The notes under the pieces were generated by a model. That model was not told the origin of the DNA. It ran no database searches and worked only from the letters and a program-made list of their open reading frames with translations. From Candidatus Parabacteroides intestinavium (GTDB lineage: Bacteria; Bacteroidota; Bacteroidia; Bacteroidales; Tannerellaceae), in assembly GCA_019118725.1 (NCBI GenBank), contig DWYO01000335.1, forward strand, positions 1 to 16,948: a stretch of 16,948 nucleotides of DNA. Reading direction: 5' to 3'. Position 1 is the stretch's first letter. Each line of letters starts with the position of its first letter. The position numbers and the translations under genes were made by a program. Positions 1 through 6,924 of the stretch are shown here, one piece after another.

Positions 1-12
1 CAGCTTGTCCAT
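1..12 (-). CDS. Start of a divergent leftward gene (first four codons only)
   Basis: On the minus strand an ATG at 12-10 opens MDKL and runs off the window edge. It is called only because a well-formed Bacteroidetes promoter (35-66, minus strand) points at it and leaves a short leader of roughly 15-20 nt. Nothing can be said about the product. The gene could instead start further left. Confidence 0.35.
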
Positions 13-34
13 TCTTCTTTTTTTGATTCGCACA

Positions 35-66
35 CAAAAGTACAAAAAGTTTTGCACATACACAAG
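35..66 (-). promoter_or_regulatory. Leftward Bacteroidetes-type promoter
   Basis: On the minus strand, TACTTTTG (plus-strand 35-42) matches the -7 consensus TAnnTTTG exactly. It lies 20 nt downstream of CTTG (plus-strand 63-66), which fits the -33 TTTG element at the usual spacing. It would drive the gene whose first codons are at 12-1. This is a motif call only; no transcription start was measured. Confidence 0.6.
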
Positions 67-176
67 AAGCTACAGAGAATTGAATCTGCCGGATTCTCAA
101 AACCCCTCTTCAGTGCAGGTAAGACAAAAAAACATCTCCCTATCTCATCTTGTTTCTCTCGCTTTTAACCGGAGGC

Positions 177-260
177 AATCATAGGCATAAACAAAGATGA
201 TTATAGGCATAATTGAAAACAATCATAGGCATAAATAAAAACAATCGTAGGCATGAACGC
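177..260 (+). repeat. Phased ATAGGCAT array A, four units of 22 bp
   Basis: The octamer ATAGGCAT starts at 181, 203 and 225, and a one-mismatch copy (GTAGGCAT) starts at 247, so the period is exactly 22 bp. The 14-nt spacers differ but are A-rich, and the sequence just before the octamer is CAATC for the copies at 181, 225 and 247. All copies face the downstream gene at 383. The spacing is close to two helical turns, so a protein bound to each copy would sit on one DNA face. The array could be an operator series, a dispersed minisatellite or a remnant of a larger repeat. The same octamer and period recur at 9069-9142. Confidence 0.8.
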
Positions 261-312
261 CGGCGGAGATAGACACTTTCGTATATTTTAACACCCTATT
301 CCCCCGTTTATG

Positions 313-342
313 CTTGCAGATAAGATTTTTTTTGTAAATTTG
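313..342 (+). promoter_or_regulatory. Promoter for the DUF4831-transporter(-bio) transcription unit
   Basis: TAAATTTG at 335-342 is an exact match to the Bacteroidetes -7 box TAnnTTTG. CTTG at 313-316 is a plausible -33 element, with a slightly short gap of 18 nt. The start site would be near 349, leaving an A-rich leader of about 34 nt before the ATG at 383. No other comparable promoter was found before bioB. The 22-bp repeat array lies directly upstream. Confidence 0.65.
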
Positions 343-382
343 TCCTTTGAAATAAGAATCTAAAAACAGACACGAAAACGAA

Positions 383-1447
383 ATGAAAAATATAATCCTG
401 TTTGTGAGCCTGCTCTTGTCGTTTTCGGCAATGGCGCAGACCAAGGTTGTAAAGGCTAACGCCGTCAAAGCCAATGATTACGGAGTAACCTACTCCCTTC
501 CTAAAACCCAACTGGTAGTAGAAGCTGAAGTAACGAAAGTAACCTGCAAAGCCGGGCCTTATTACCGCTATGCCGAGAAATATTTGGGGGTCAAGAATTT
601 CATCACCGAGGATAAAGTTTATTACGAATTAGGGAAAGTGAAACTGCTGAACCGCGGCATTCCCGACAAAGATAACACTTACATCGTCTCGTTCAAGGCG
701 GGAACGGTAGCGCCCTATGCCTACCTGACCGAAGACGGATTGCTCTGCTCTATCAATGCCGAGTACACCCCCGAACCGGAGGCCGAGGATGAGAGCGCAA
801 AAAAACGAAAACGGGCCGTGGCAACCGATGCCTCGGTTTATACGGAGGAGCTGTTGATGGCCGGATCGACCGCCAAGCAAGCGGAGGTGGCCGCCAAGCA
901 AATCTACCGTATCCGCGAAAGCCGGATGAATATCCTGACCGGCGATGCCGATAATCTTCCACCTGACGGACAGGCCATGCAACTGGTCATCGAGGAGCTG
1001 GAGGCACAAGAGGAGGCGTTGACCGACCTGTTTACCGGAGTGATTACCCGTGAGACCGATCAATATGAGGTAACCATCATTCCGAACGATGATTTAGAGA
1101 AAGAGGTTATCTTCCGTTTCTCCGAACATCTAGGCATTGTCGATGCGGACGACTTGGGCGGAGAACCGATCTATATGAACCTGACGGCTACCGAACGGGC
1201 CCCGCAACTGGATCCCAAAGAGGCCGAAAAGAAAGAAAAATCCTTGAAAGGTATCGTGTATAATGTCCCCGGAAAAGCGCGTATCGAGCTCTTTACCGCC
1301 CGCAAGACCCTCTATAAAGGAGAAGCTCAGATTACCCAGTTCGGTACCCGCGAAGCTTTGGCACCGGTGATGTTCGAAGACAAAAAGGCACCTGTGAAGG
1401 TCTATTTCTATCCGGAAACCGGAGCTATCAAGCAGATAATACAATAA
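383..1447 (+). CDS. Secreted DUF4831 family protein, function unknown
   Basis: This 354-residue protein begins with a classical signal peptide: two lysine/asparagine-rich residues, a hydrophobic core, and an AMA-Q junction near residue 19. It should therefore be exported to the periplasm or cell surface. The mature chain opens with a lysine- and valine-rich stretch and is otherwise soluble-looking, with no further membrane segments. It carries an acidic patch followed by a basic KKRKR cluster at residues 140-144. I recognise the overall sequence as a DUF4831 member, a family known to me only from Bacteroidetes and without an assigned activity. The start is fixed by the signal peptide and the promoter 40 nt upstream. 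The peptide transporter begins 29 nt after its stop, too close for an independent promoter, so the two are probably co-transcribed. That hints at a role in envelope nutrient handling, which is only an inference from position. Confidence 0.85.
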   Translation: MKNIILFVSLLLSFSAMAQTKVVKANAVKANDYGVTYSLPKTQLVVEAEVTKVTCKAGPYYRYAEKYLGVKNFITEDKVYYELGKVKLLNRGIPDKDNTYIVSFKAGTVAPYAYLTEDGLLCSINAEYTPEPEAEDESAKKRKRAVATDASVYTEELLMAGSTAKQAEVAAKQIYRIRESRMNILTGDADNLPPDGQAMQLVIEELEAQEEALTDLFTGVITRETDQYEVTIIPNDDLEKEVIFRFSEHLGIVDADDLGGEPIYMNLTATERAPQLDPKEAEKKEKSLKGIVYNVPGKARIELFTARKTLYKGEAQITQFGTREALAPVMFEDKKAPVKVYFYPETGAIKQIIQ

Positions 1448-1476
1448 ATTAATAACTACATTTAACTTACAATTCT

Positions 1477-2994
1477 ATGTTTGAAGGACAACCTAAAGGT
1501 TTATATGCGTTAGCCCTCGCGAATACAGGAGAGCGCTTCGGATATTATACCATGCTTGCGGTATTCGTCTTATTCCTGCAAGCTAATTTCGGATTCTCGG
1601 CCGGTACGGCTGGACTTATTTATTCAGTATTCTTAGGATTCGTTTATTTCCTGCCTCTGTTCGGAGGTATGTTGGCAGACAAGTTCGGGTTCGGGAAAAT
1701 GGTGACCATCGGTATCTCCATCATGTTCCTCGGGTATCTGTTGCTGGCTATTCCATTGGGCAACGGAGGTGTGGCTATCGCCGCCATGGGAGGCGCGTTG
1801 GCTCTGATTTGCGCCGGTACGGGATTGTTTAAAGGCAACCTGCAGGTAATGGTGGGCAACTTGTATGATGACGCGCAATTTGCTAGTAAACGTGATGCCG
1901 GATTTCAAATCTTCTATATGGCCATCAACATCGGTGCGATGTTCGCGCCGACCGCAGCTATCGAGATGATGAACTGGGCACAGACTTCGCTGGGCATGAG
2001 CGAGGCGGATTCCTATCACCTGGCATTTGCCGTGGCTTGTGTCTCACTGATCGCCTCTATCGCTATCTATTATGTATTCCGTGGAACATTCAAACATGCG
2101 GACCGCAACAAGATATCCGTTGAAACAAGCGGAAAAGCGATCAAGGAATTATCACCGGCCGAAACCAAAGAACGCATCATCTGCCTGTGTCTGGTGTTTG
2201 CCGTAGTGATCTTCTTCTGGATGGCATTCCACCAGAACGGTTCTACCCTGACCTATTTCGCACGTGACTATACGGCCACAAGCTCCAGCGGACTGGCCAG
2301 CATGTCGTTCTATGTGATTAACCTGGTATTAGGTATATTCATCGTATATGCCCTGTTCGGATTGTTCCAAAGCAAGACGGGCAAAGGGAAAGGCATCTCG
2401 GCTATCATTATCCTGGCGGCTATCGCGGGATTGGTTTATCAATACAATCAATTGCCAGAAACTACAGCGGTAAGCGCACCGATCTTCCAGCAGTTCAACG
2501 CTTGCTTTGTGGTAGCACTGACTCCAGTTTCCATCGCTTTGTTCGGCTGGCTGGCCAAGAAGGGCAAAGAACCTACCGCTCCGTTGAAAATCGGATTGGG
2601 TATGCTGGTAGCGGCTATCGCCTATATCCTGCTGACCTTCGGCTCATTGGGATTGCCCGCTCCGGAATTTGACGCAGCCGGTCAACCAATGCACATGGCC
2701 GATGTAACTCCGAACCTGCTTATCACAACTTACCTGATATTGACTTTCGCGGAATTGCTTCTCTCTCCGATCGGCATTTCGTTCGTATCAAAAGTAGCAC
2801 CTCCCAAATATGCAGGTATGATGATGGGCGGATGGTTCGTATCGACCGCAGTAGGAAACTTCCTGGTAAGTATCCCGGCATTGATGTGGGGCGCGTCCCT
2901 GACGGTAGTATGGGGCGTACTGGTAGGTATCTGCCTGTTGGCTGCCCTCTTTATTTTCGTCATTCTGAAACGATTGAATAAGGTAGCAAGATAA
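1477..2994 (+). CDS. POT/PTR2-family proton-dependent oligopeptide transporter
   Basis: This 505-residue inner-membrane protein has hydrophobic helices along its whole length, as expected of a 12-14 helix major-facilitator protein that imports di- and tripeptides with protons. Family motifs seen in order are NTGERFGYY (16-24) in helix 1, GGMLADKFGFG (63-73) in the helix 2-3 loop, GTGLFKGNLQ (114-123) and the PTR2 signature-like FYMAINIGA (146-154). The helix 1 motif is normally ExxERFxYY; here the first glutamate is Asn16, while Glu19 and Arg20 are kept. Length is normal for bacterial members. It follows the DUF4831 gene by 29 nt, and a small ORF starts 1 nt after its stop. Substrate cannot be fixed from sequence. 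Because biotin genes follow without a visible promoter, uptake of a biotin-related peptide is conceivable but unsupported; generic peptide uptake is the safer call. Confidence 0.9.
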   Translation: MFEGQPKGLYALALANTGERFGYYTMLAVFVLFLQANFGFSAGTAGLIYSVFLGFVYFLPLFGGMLADKFGFGKMVTIGISIMFLGYLLLAIPLGNGGVAIAAMGGALALICAGTGLFKGNLQVMVGNLYDDAQFASKRDAGFQIFYMAINIGAMFAPTAAIEMMNWAQTSLGMSEADSYHLAFAVACVSLIASIAIYYVFRGTFKHADRNKISVETSGKAIKELSPAETKERIICLCLVFAVVIFFWMAFHQNGSTLTYFARDYTATSSSGLASMSFYVINLVLGIFIVYALFGLFQSKTGKGKGISAIIILAAIAGLVYQYNQLPETTAVSAPIFQQFNACFVVALTPVSIALFGWLAKKGKEPTAPLKIGLGMLVAAIAYILLTFGSLGLPAPEFDAAGQPMHMADVTPNLLITTYLILTFAELLLSPIGISFVSKVAPPKYAGMMMGGWFVSTAVGNFLVSIPALMWGASLTVVWGVLVGICLLAALFIFVILKRLNKVAR

Positions 2995-2995
2995 C

Positions 2996-3397
2996 ATGAT
3001 AAGAAAACTGACACGCATCACACAGACCTCTTTACGGTTCCGTAGATGGAGCCGTAAGGCGTATGCTGCGTTCGTCAGTATCCACCGGCAAGTGACGATG
3101 GGGCACTTATCGGCTCCGTTAGCCGAACGTTTCCAGTCCAAGCAACAGGCTTTGCATGGCGGGATGGAGGAGCGGAACGGTTCAAGTGCATCCGATAAGG
3201 AATGGATGCAGGCATCCGATTTGCCCGACTCGGAGTTACTCCAGCCGGCGCTCGAAAAGGGACGGGTGTGCTTGGTGGAAACGCCCGTTATTCCAGCGGA
3301 TTATCTCTACGAACAAATTAACAACATGAATTATAAGCCAAGCGGATGGATATCCCCCAAAGGATATCTGTCCGCTTTTTTTATTTTTAATCTATGA
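2996..3397 (+). CDS. Small basic RFRRWSRK protein, possible leader ORF of bioB
   Basis: This 133-residue ORF starts 1 nt after the transporter stop, and its own stop overlaps the bioB start as ATGA (3394-3397). I cannot assign a function. The N-terminus is strongly basic and aromatic (RFRRWSRKAYAAF around residues 14-26), followed by a more ordinary middle rich in Glu, Ser and Ala. There is no cleavable signal peptide and no clear transmembrane helix. I have an unverified memory of small Bacteroidetes ORFs with a similar RRWSRK segment near vitamin or transport genes, which suggests that the N-terminal part is really translated. The last 19 codons coincide with a strong intrinsic-terminator-like hairpin and U-tract (3340-3388), so the tail (SAFFIFNL) may be read only when transcription passes that point. 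It may act as a peptide, as a cis-acting translated leader for bioB, or both. Confidence 0.6.
   Translation: MIRKLTRITQTSLRFRRWSRKAYAAFVSIHRQVTMGHLSAPLAERFQSKQQALHGGMEERNGSSASDKEWMQASDLPDSELLQPALEKGRVCLVETPVIPADYLYEQINNMNYKPSGWISPKGYLSAFFIFNL
3340..3389 (+). terminator. Intrinsic terminator-like hairpin before bioB (candidate attenuator)
   Basis: Arms 3340-3355 and 3362-3377 pair over 16 bp, with two central G-U wobbles at 3347/3370 and 3348/3369, around a 6-nt loop (3356-3361). The stem is followed directly by seven T (counting from 3376), one A and five more T. This is a textbook Rho-independent terminator. It lies wholly inside the open frame of the preceding ORF and ends 5 nt before the bioB ATG, leaving no room for a promoter after it. 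Transcription of bioB must therefore cross it, which fits attenuation or incomplete termination. Confidence 0.8.
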
Positions 3398-4377
3398 ACA
3401 ACTTAACATTTCTAAAACAAAAGGTTCTATCCGGCGGACTATTAAACAAGAAAGAGGCTTTATCACTCTTGGATATAGACAAGCCGGAACTATACGAAGC
3501 CTCACACGACATCACCCGGCATTTTCTGGGCAATAAGTTTGATACCTGCTCCATCATCAACGCCCGGAGCGGGAATTGCGGGGAGGATTGCAAATGGTGT
3601 GCTCAGTCGGCCCATTACCCGACAAAAATAAGCACCTATCCGTTGGTGAGTGAAAAAGTATGTGTGGAACATGCCATAGCTACCCATCGGCAAGGCATCG
3701 GGCGATTGGCATTGGTGACCAGCGGACGAAGGGTCAACGAATCAGATATGCAGCAGATCACCCGCATCGTACAGGCCATGAAGACCTCGTGCGGAATCAA
3801 GTGCTGCGCTTCGATGGGCCTTCTCGGACAAGAAGAACTACAGGCCCTCCGGGAGAGCGGCGTGGAAAATTACCATTGCAATATCGAGACCGCTCCCTCC
3901 TACTTCCCGAGCTTATGTACTACCCACACCCTCGAACAAAAGCTAAAAACTATCCGCCTGGCACGCGAATTGGGGTTCCGGATATGTAGCGGAGGAATCA
4001 TCGGTATGGGAGAATCACCCAAACAACGTGTGGAAATGGCCCTCTTCCTCCAGCAGGAAGGCATTCTGTCCATTCCCTTGAACCTGCTCCAGCCTATTCC
4101 CGGTACTCCGTTGGAGCACATGCCACCTTTGGATGAAGATGAAATCCTGACCACCATCGCCATTTTCCGGTTCGTCAATCCGAAAGCCTACTTGCGTTTC
4201 TCGGGAGGACGTGCCCGATTATCGGAAGCCACCCAACGCAAAGCATTGCATATCGGAATAAATGCGGCCATCATGGGGGATTTGCTGACCACCATCGGAA
4301 GCCGCGTAGAAGAAGACAAACAATTATTCACCTCTGAAGGGTATAGCCTGAAGGAAAATACAGATTGGAAAAAATGA
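3394..4377 (+). CDS. bioB: Biotin synthase, radical SAM enzyme (variant auxiliary cluster site)
   Basis: BioB makes biotin from dethiobiotin by radical sulfur insertion. The 327-residue protein has the radical-SAM cysteines C62, C66 and C69 (CGEDCKWC), with the family context GNCGEDCKWCAQS. RICSGGIIGMGE (C198) and LRFSGGR (R268) match the E. coli cluster ligands C188 and R260, and C138 in KCCASMG matches C128. The position of E. coli C97 is Ala106 (RLALVTSGRR), and extra cysteines appear at C137, C162 (YHCNIET, where E. coli has YNHNLDT) and C175. These correspondences are from memory of the E. coli sequence. The pattern suggests an anaerobe-type BioB with a different auxiliary Fe-S cluster. 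The start overlaps the stop of the upstream ORF (ATGA), and the stop overlaps bioA the same way, so translation is likely coupled on both sides. A terminator-like hairpin sits just upstream. Confidence 0.96.
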   Translation: MNNLTFLKQKVLSGGLLNKKEALSLLDIDKPELYEASHDITRHFLGNKFDTCSIINARSGNCGEDCKWCAQSAHYPTKISTYPLVSEKVCVEHAIATHRQGIGRLALVTSGRRVNESDMQQITRIVQAMKTSCGIKCCASMGLLGQEELQALRESGVENYHCNIETAPSYFPSLCTTHTLEQKLKTIRLARELGFRICSGGIIGMGESPKQRVEMALFLQQEGILSIPLNLLQPIPGTPLEHMPPLDEDEILTTIAIFRFVNPKAYLRFSGGRARLSEATQRKALHIGINAAIMGDLLTTIGSRVEEDKQLFTSEGYSLKENTDWKK

Positions 4378-5672
4378 ATATAACCAAATTATTAGCATTC
4401 GACAAGGAGCATATCTGGCATCCGTACACTTCGACAATAAATCCCCTGCCGGTCTATCCGGTAGTCAGCGCAAAAGGGGTACGCCTGCGCCTGGCCGATG
4501 GGCGGGAACTGATTGATGGCATGTCCTCCTGGTGGGCGGCCATCCACGGATATAATCACCCCGTACTCAATGAAGCCCTCGAAAAGCAACTACACAAGAT
4601 GAGCCATGTGATGTTCGGAGGAATCACCCATGAACCGGCCGTCGAGCTGGTTTCAAAAATTCTTCCCCTATTGCCTCCCTCGATGGATAAGGTATTTTTA
4701 GCCGATTCGGGGTCGGTAGCCGTAGAGGTAGCCATGAAAATGGCCATCCAATACTGGCAAGCGCAAGGGAAAGCAAAGAAACACAAATTTGCCACCATCC
4801 GGAGCGGATATCACGGAGACACGTGGCACGCCATGTCGGTGTGTGACCCCGTAACAGGAATGCACGGACTTTTCTCCGGAACCCTTCCCGTACAATACTT
4901 CCTGCCCCAGCCTCAAGTGAAGTTCGGGGAGGAATGGAACGAGGCGGCCATCTATCCTCTGGATAGCCTTCTCCAGCGGCATGGCGAGGAGATAGCCGCC
5001 TTGATACTGGAACCTATCGTACAAGGTGCGGGCGGGATGTATTTCTACTCCCCTACTTTCCTCCGCAAGGCGCATGCGCTTTGCAAGCGATATGATGTCC
5101 TGTTGATATTTGATGAGATTGCCACCGGATTCGGACGTACCGGAAAGCTCTTTGCTTGGGAATGGGCCGGCGTAGAGCCCGACATCATGTGCATCGGCAA
5201 AGCATTGACGGGAGGCTATATGACACTATCCACCACCATCACAAGCGAGCCTATCGCCACAAGGATTTGTTCGGGCGAAGCGGGATGCTTCATGCACGGC
5301 CCTACTTTCATGGGGAATCCGTTGGCTTGTGCCGTAGCATCCGCCTCGGTCTCCCTCCTCTTATCCCAGGACTGGCAAGGTAAAATAAAACAAATCGAGG
5401 CGCAATTGAAACACGAACTGGCCCCCGCCCAAGAACTGCCCTCGGTCAAGGAGGTGCGCGTACTAGGGGCGATAGGAGTTTTGGAAATGCACAACCCGGT
5501 AGATATGGCCTATCTCCAGCAACGTTTCGTAGATGAGGGTATCTGGGTACGTCCTTTTGGCCGGCTGGTCTATCTGATGCCTCCTTTCATCATCCGTCCC
5601 GATGAACTGACCCAACTGACCTCCGGTCTGCTTCGGGTCTTGAAAAGTGATTATCAACGTATGAACCCATAA
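4374..5672 (+). CDS. bioA: Adenosylmethionine-8-amino-7-oxononanoate transaminase
   Basis: BioA is a cytosolic class III PLP aminotransferase that converts KAPA to DAPA with S-adenosylmethionine as amino donor. Family marks in this 432-residue protein are HIWHPYTS near the N-terminus, GMSSWW (Trp53-Trp54, the substrate pocket), SGYHGDTWH (Tyr146), FDEIATGFGRTG with the PLP-binding Asp247, Lys276 in CIGKALTGG as the Schiff-base lysine, and WVRPFGR near 391-397. Length is normal. A TTG nine nt upstream at 4365 would extend the frame, but the ATG at 4374 is preferred because it gives an ATGA overlap with the bioB stop, the same arrangement as at the bioB start. The SAM-specific pocket residues make BioA much more likely than a generic omega-aminotransferase. 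bioF follows after 4 nt. Confidence 0.97.
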   Translation: MNITKLLAFDKEHIWHPYTSTINPLPVYPVVSAKGVRLRLADGRELIDGMSSWWAAIHGYNHPVLNEALEKQLHKMSHVMFGGITHEPAVELVSKILPLLPPSMDKVFLADSGSVAVEVAMKMAIQYWQAQGKAKKHKFATIRSGYHGDTWHAMSVCDPVTGMHGLFSGTLPVQYFLPQPQVKFGEEWNEAAIYPLDSLLQRHGEEIAALILEPIVQGAGGMYFYSPTFLRKAHALCKRYDVLLIFDEIATGFGRTGKLFAWEWAGVEPDIMCIGKALTGGYMTLSTTITSEPIATRICSGEAGCFMHGPTFMGNPLACAVASASVSLLLSQDWQGKIKQIEAQLKHELAPAQELPSVKEVRVLGAIGVLEMHNPVDMAYLQQRFVDEGIWVRPFGRLVYLMPPFIIRPDELTQLTSGLLRVLKSDYQRMNP

Positions 5673-5676
5673 GGTG

Positions 5677-6825
5677 ATGGAAACATATAAAGTCCTATTG
5701 GAAACGTTGGAACGCGCGGGGAATTTACGGAGCCTCCCGCTTATCGAGCCTTATGATAAGTGGATTATCCGGGACGGGAGAAAGATGTTGAACCTTTCGT
5801 CCAACGATTACCTGGGATTATCCAGAGACATGCAGCTCCGCAAAGAATTCCTGACCTGGGCGATGGAGGAATACCTCCCGCTTTCCTCTACCTCTTCACG
5901 TCTATTGACCGGGAATTACCCGGTCTATACCGAACTGGAGAAGGCATTGGCTTCAGCCTACGGGAAGGAATCAGCCCTGGTGTTCAATAGCGGATATCAT
6001 GCCAACGTGGGTATCTTGCCCGCTCTTGCGGATAAAGAGACACTTATCCTTACCGATAAGCTGGTTCATGCGAGTCTTATAGACGGGATTCGCCTGAGCG
6101 GAGCAACGTATAAGCGTTTCCGGCATCAGGATTACGAACAGGCGGAACAGATCTTGCAAGCCTCGGTTCGTACCTATAAGCGGATTATCCTGGTGACGGA
6201 GAGTATATTCAGTATGGATGGGGATATAGCGGATTTACACAGGCTAGTCCGGTTGAAGCAGGAATACCCGAATGTACTCTTGTATGTAGACGAGGCGCAC
6301 GCGATAGGAGTAAGAGGCAAGACAGGGCTGGGCATCGCCGAGGAGAGCGGCACCCTTCCGAATGTCGACCTGCTGGTGGGTACCTTCGGGAAGGCGCTGG
6401 CCTCAATGGGGGCCTTTGTGGCATGTAGCCGGCTTCTCCACGATGTGCTGGTCAACCGGATGCGTCCGCTCATCTTCAGTACGGCTCTCCCGCCCTTGCA
6501 AGTGGCCTGGACAAGTTATCTCTTCCAGCTTCTGCCCCACATGGAGGAGCGGCGCAAGCATTTGCAGAGGCTAAGCGCTTCTGTGGCACAAGCCCTACAA
6601 GGGAAAGGCGGGGAGATTTCATCCAGCCATATTATTCCTTATATCGTGAAGGATAGTGAAGATTGCCTGCGCCTGGCGGAGTTTCTCCAACGTAAAGGGT
6701 TTTATTGCCTGGCGATACGTCCCCCTACCGTTCCGCAAGGAACCGCCCGCTTACGCTTGTCGATTACCGCAGATATGGACGAAGAAAATATCCGGCCACT
6801 TAACGAATTGTTAGTCGACAAGTGA
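5677..6825 (+). CDS. bioF: 8-amino-7-oxononanoate synthase (KAPA synthase)
   Basis: BioF is a PLP enzyme of the alpha-oxoamine synthase family that condenses pimeloyl-ACP (or -CoA) with L-alanine to give KAPA. The 382-residue protein shows NLSSNDYLGLS near residue 40, SSTSSRLLTGNYPVY, FNSGYHANVG, YVDEAHAIGVRG with Asp205 and His208 that contact PLP, and GTFGKALASMGA with the Schiff-base Lys239. Members of this family also include Kbl and serine palmitoyltransferase; the surrounding biotin genes settle the assignment. A GTG at 5674 immediately precedes the ATG at 5677; the ATG is chosen as the commoner start. It lies 4 nt after bioA and ends before a 99-nt gap, the largest within the biotin cluster. 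Confidence 0.95.
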   Translation: METYKVLLETLERAGNLRSLPLIEPYDKWIIRDGRKMLNLSSNDYLGLSRDMQLRKEFLTWAMEEYLPLSSTSSRLLTGNYPVYTELEKALASAYGKESALVFNSGYHANVGILPALADKETLILTDKLVHASLIDGIRLSGATYKRFRHQDYEQAEQILQASVRTYKRIILVTESIFSMDGDIADLHRLVRLKQEYPNVLLYVDEAHAIGVRGKTGLGIAEESGTLPNVDLLVGTFGKALASMGAFVACSRLLHDVLVNRMRPLIFSTALPPLQVAWTSYLFQLLPHMEERRKHLQRLSASVAQALQGKGGEISSSHIIPYIVKDSEDCLRLAEFLQRKGFYCLAIRPPTVPQGTARLRLSITADMDEENIRPLNELLVDK

Positions 6826-6924
6826 CAAGTTAACGAGGAGGCAAGATCAAGCTTGTGGTCTTGTTTACCAAAGCTTCGCCAACTAATAAGTTGAGCGCGC
6901 TTACGAAATTAAATAAAAGATAAA
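6826..6924 (+). other. Structured bioF-bioG intergenic region with overlapping hairpins
   Basis: This 99-nt gap contains two hairpins that share bases. Arm 6842-6848 pairs with 6857-6863 (7 bp, one G-U). Arm 6849-6858 pairs with 6868-6876 (9 bp with G6855 bulged). They compete for 6857-6858. A third small stem, CAACT/AGTTG (6880-6884 with 6889-6893), follows. None is followed by a T-run, so they are not intrinsic terminators. The 3' end is A-rich, as is usual before Bacteroidetes start codons. No convincing promoter was found here, so the gap may be a processing or regulatory site inside the mRNA. Confidence 0.4.

Noticed and set aside
181..254. CRISPR array
   Set aside because: The repeated unit is only 8 nt with 14-nt spacers, and no cas gene is present; CRISPR repeats and spacers are far longer.
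223..511. Minus-strand frames in the first intergenic region
   Set aside because: They run across the repeat array, the rightward promoter and the signal peptide of the DUF4831 gene, and have no coding character.
2937..2959. Promoter for the small ORF and bioB inside the transporter end
   Set aside because: TATTTTCG at 2952-2959 has one mismatch to the -7 box, but the only nearby -33-like GTTG is 11 nt away, too close.
4365..4373. TTG start for bioA
   Set aside because: The ATG at 4374 gives an ATGA overlap with bioB, mirroring the previous junction, and ATG is the commoner start.
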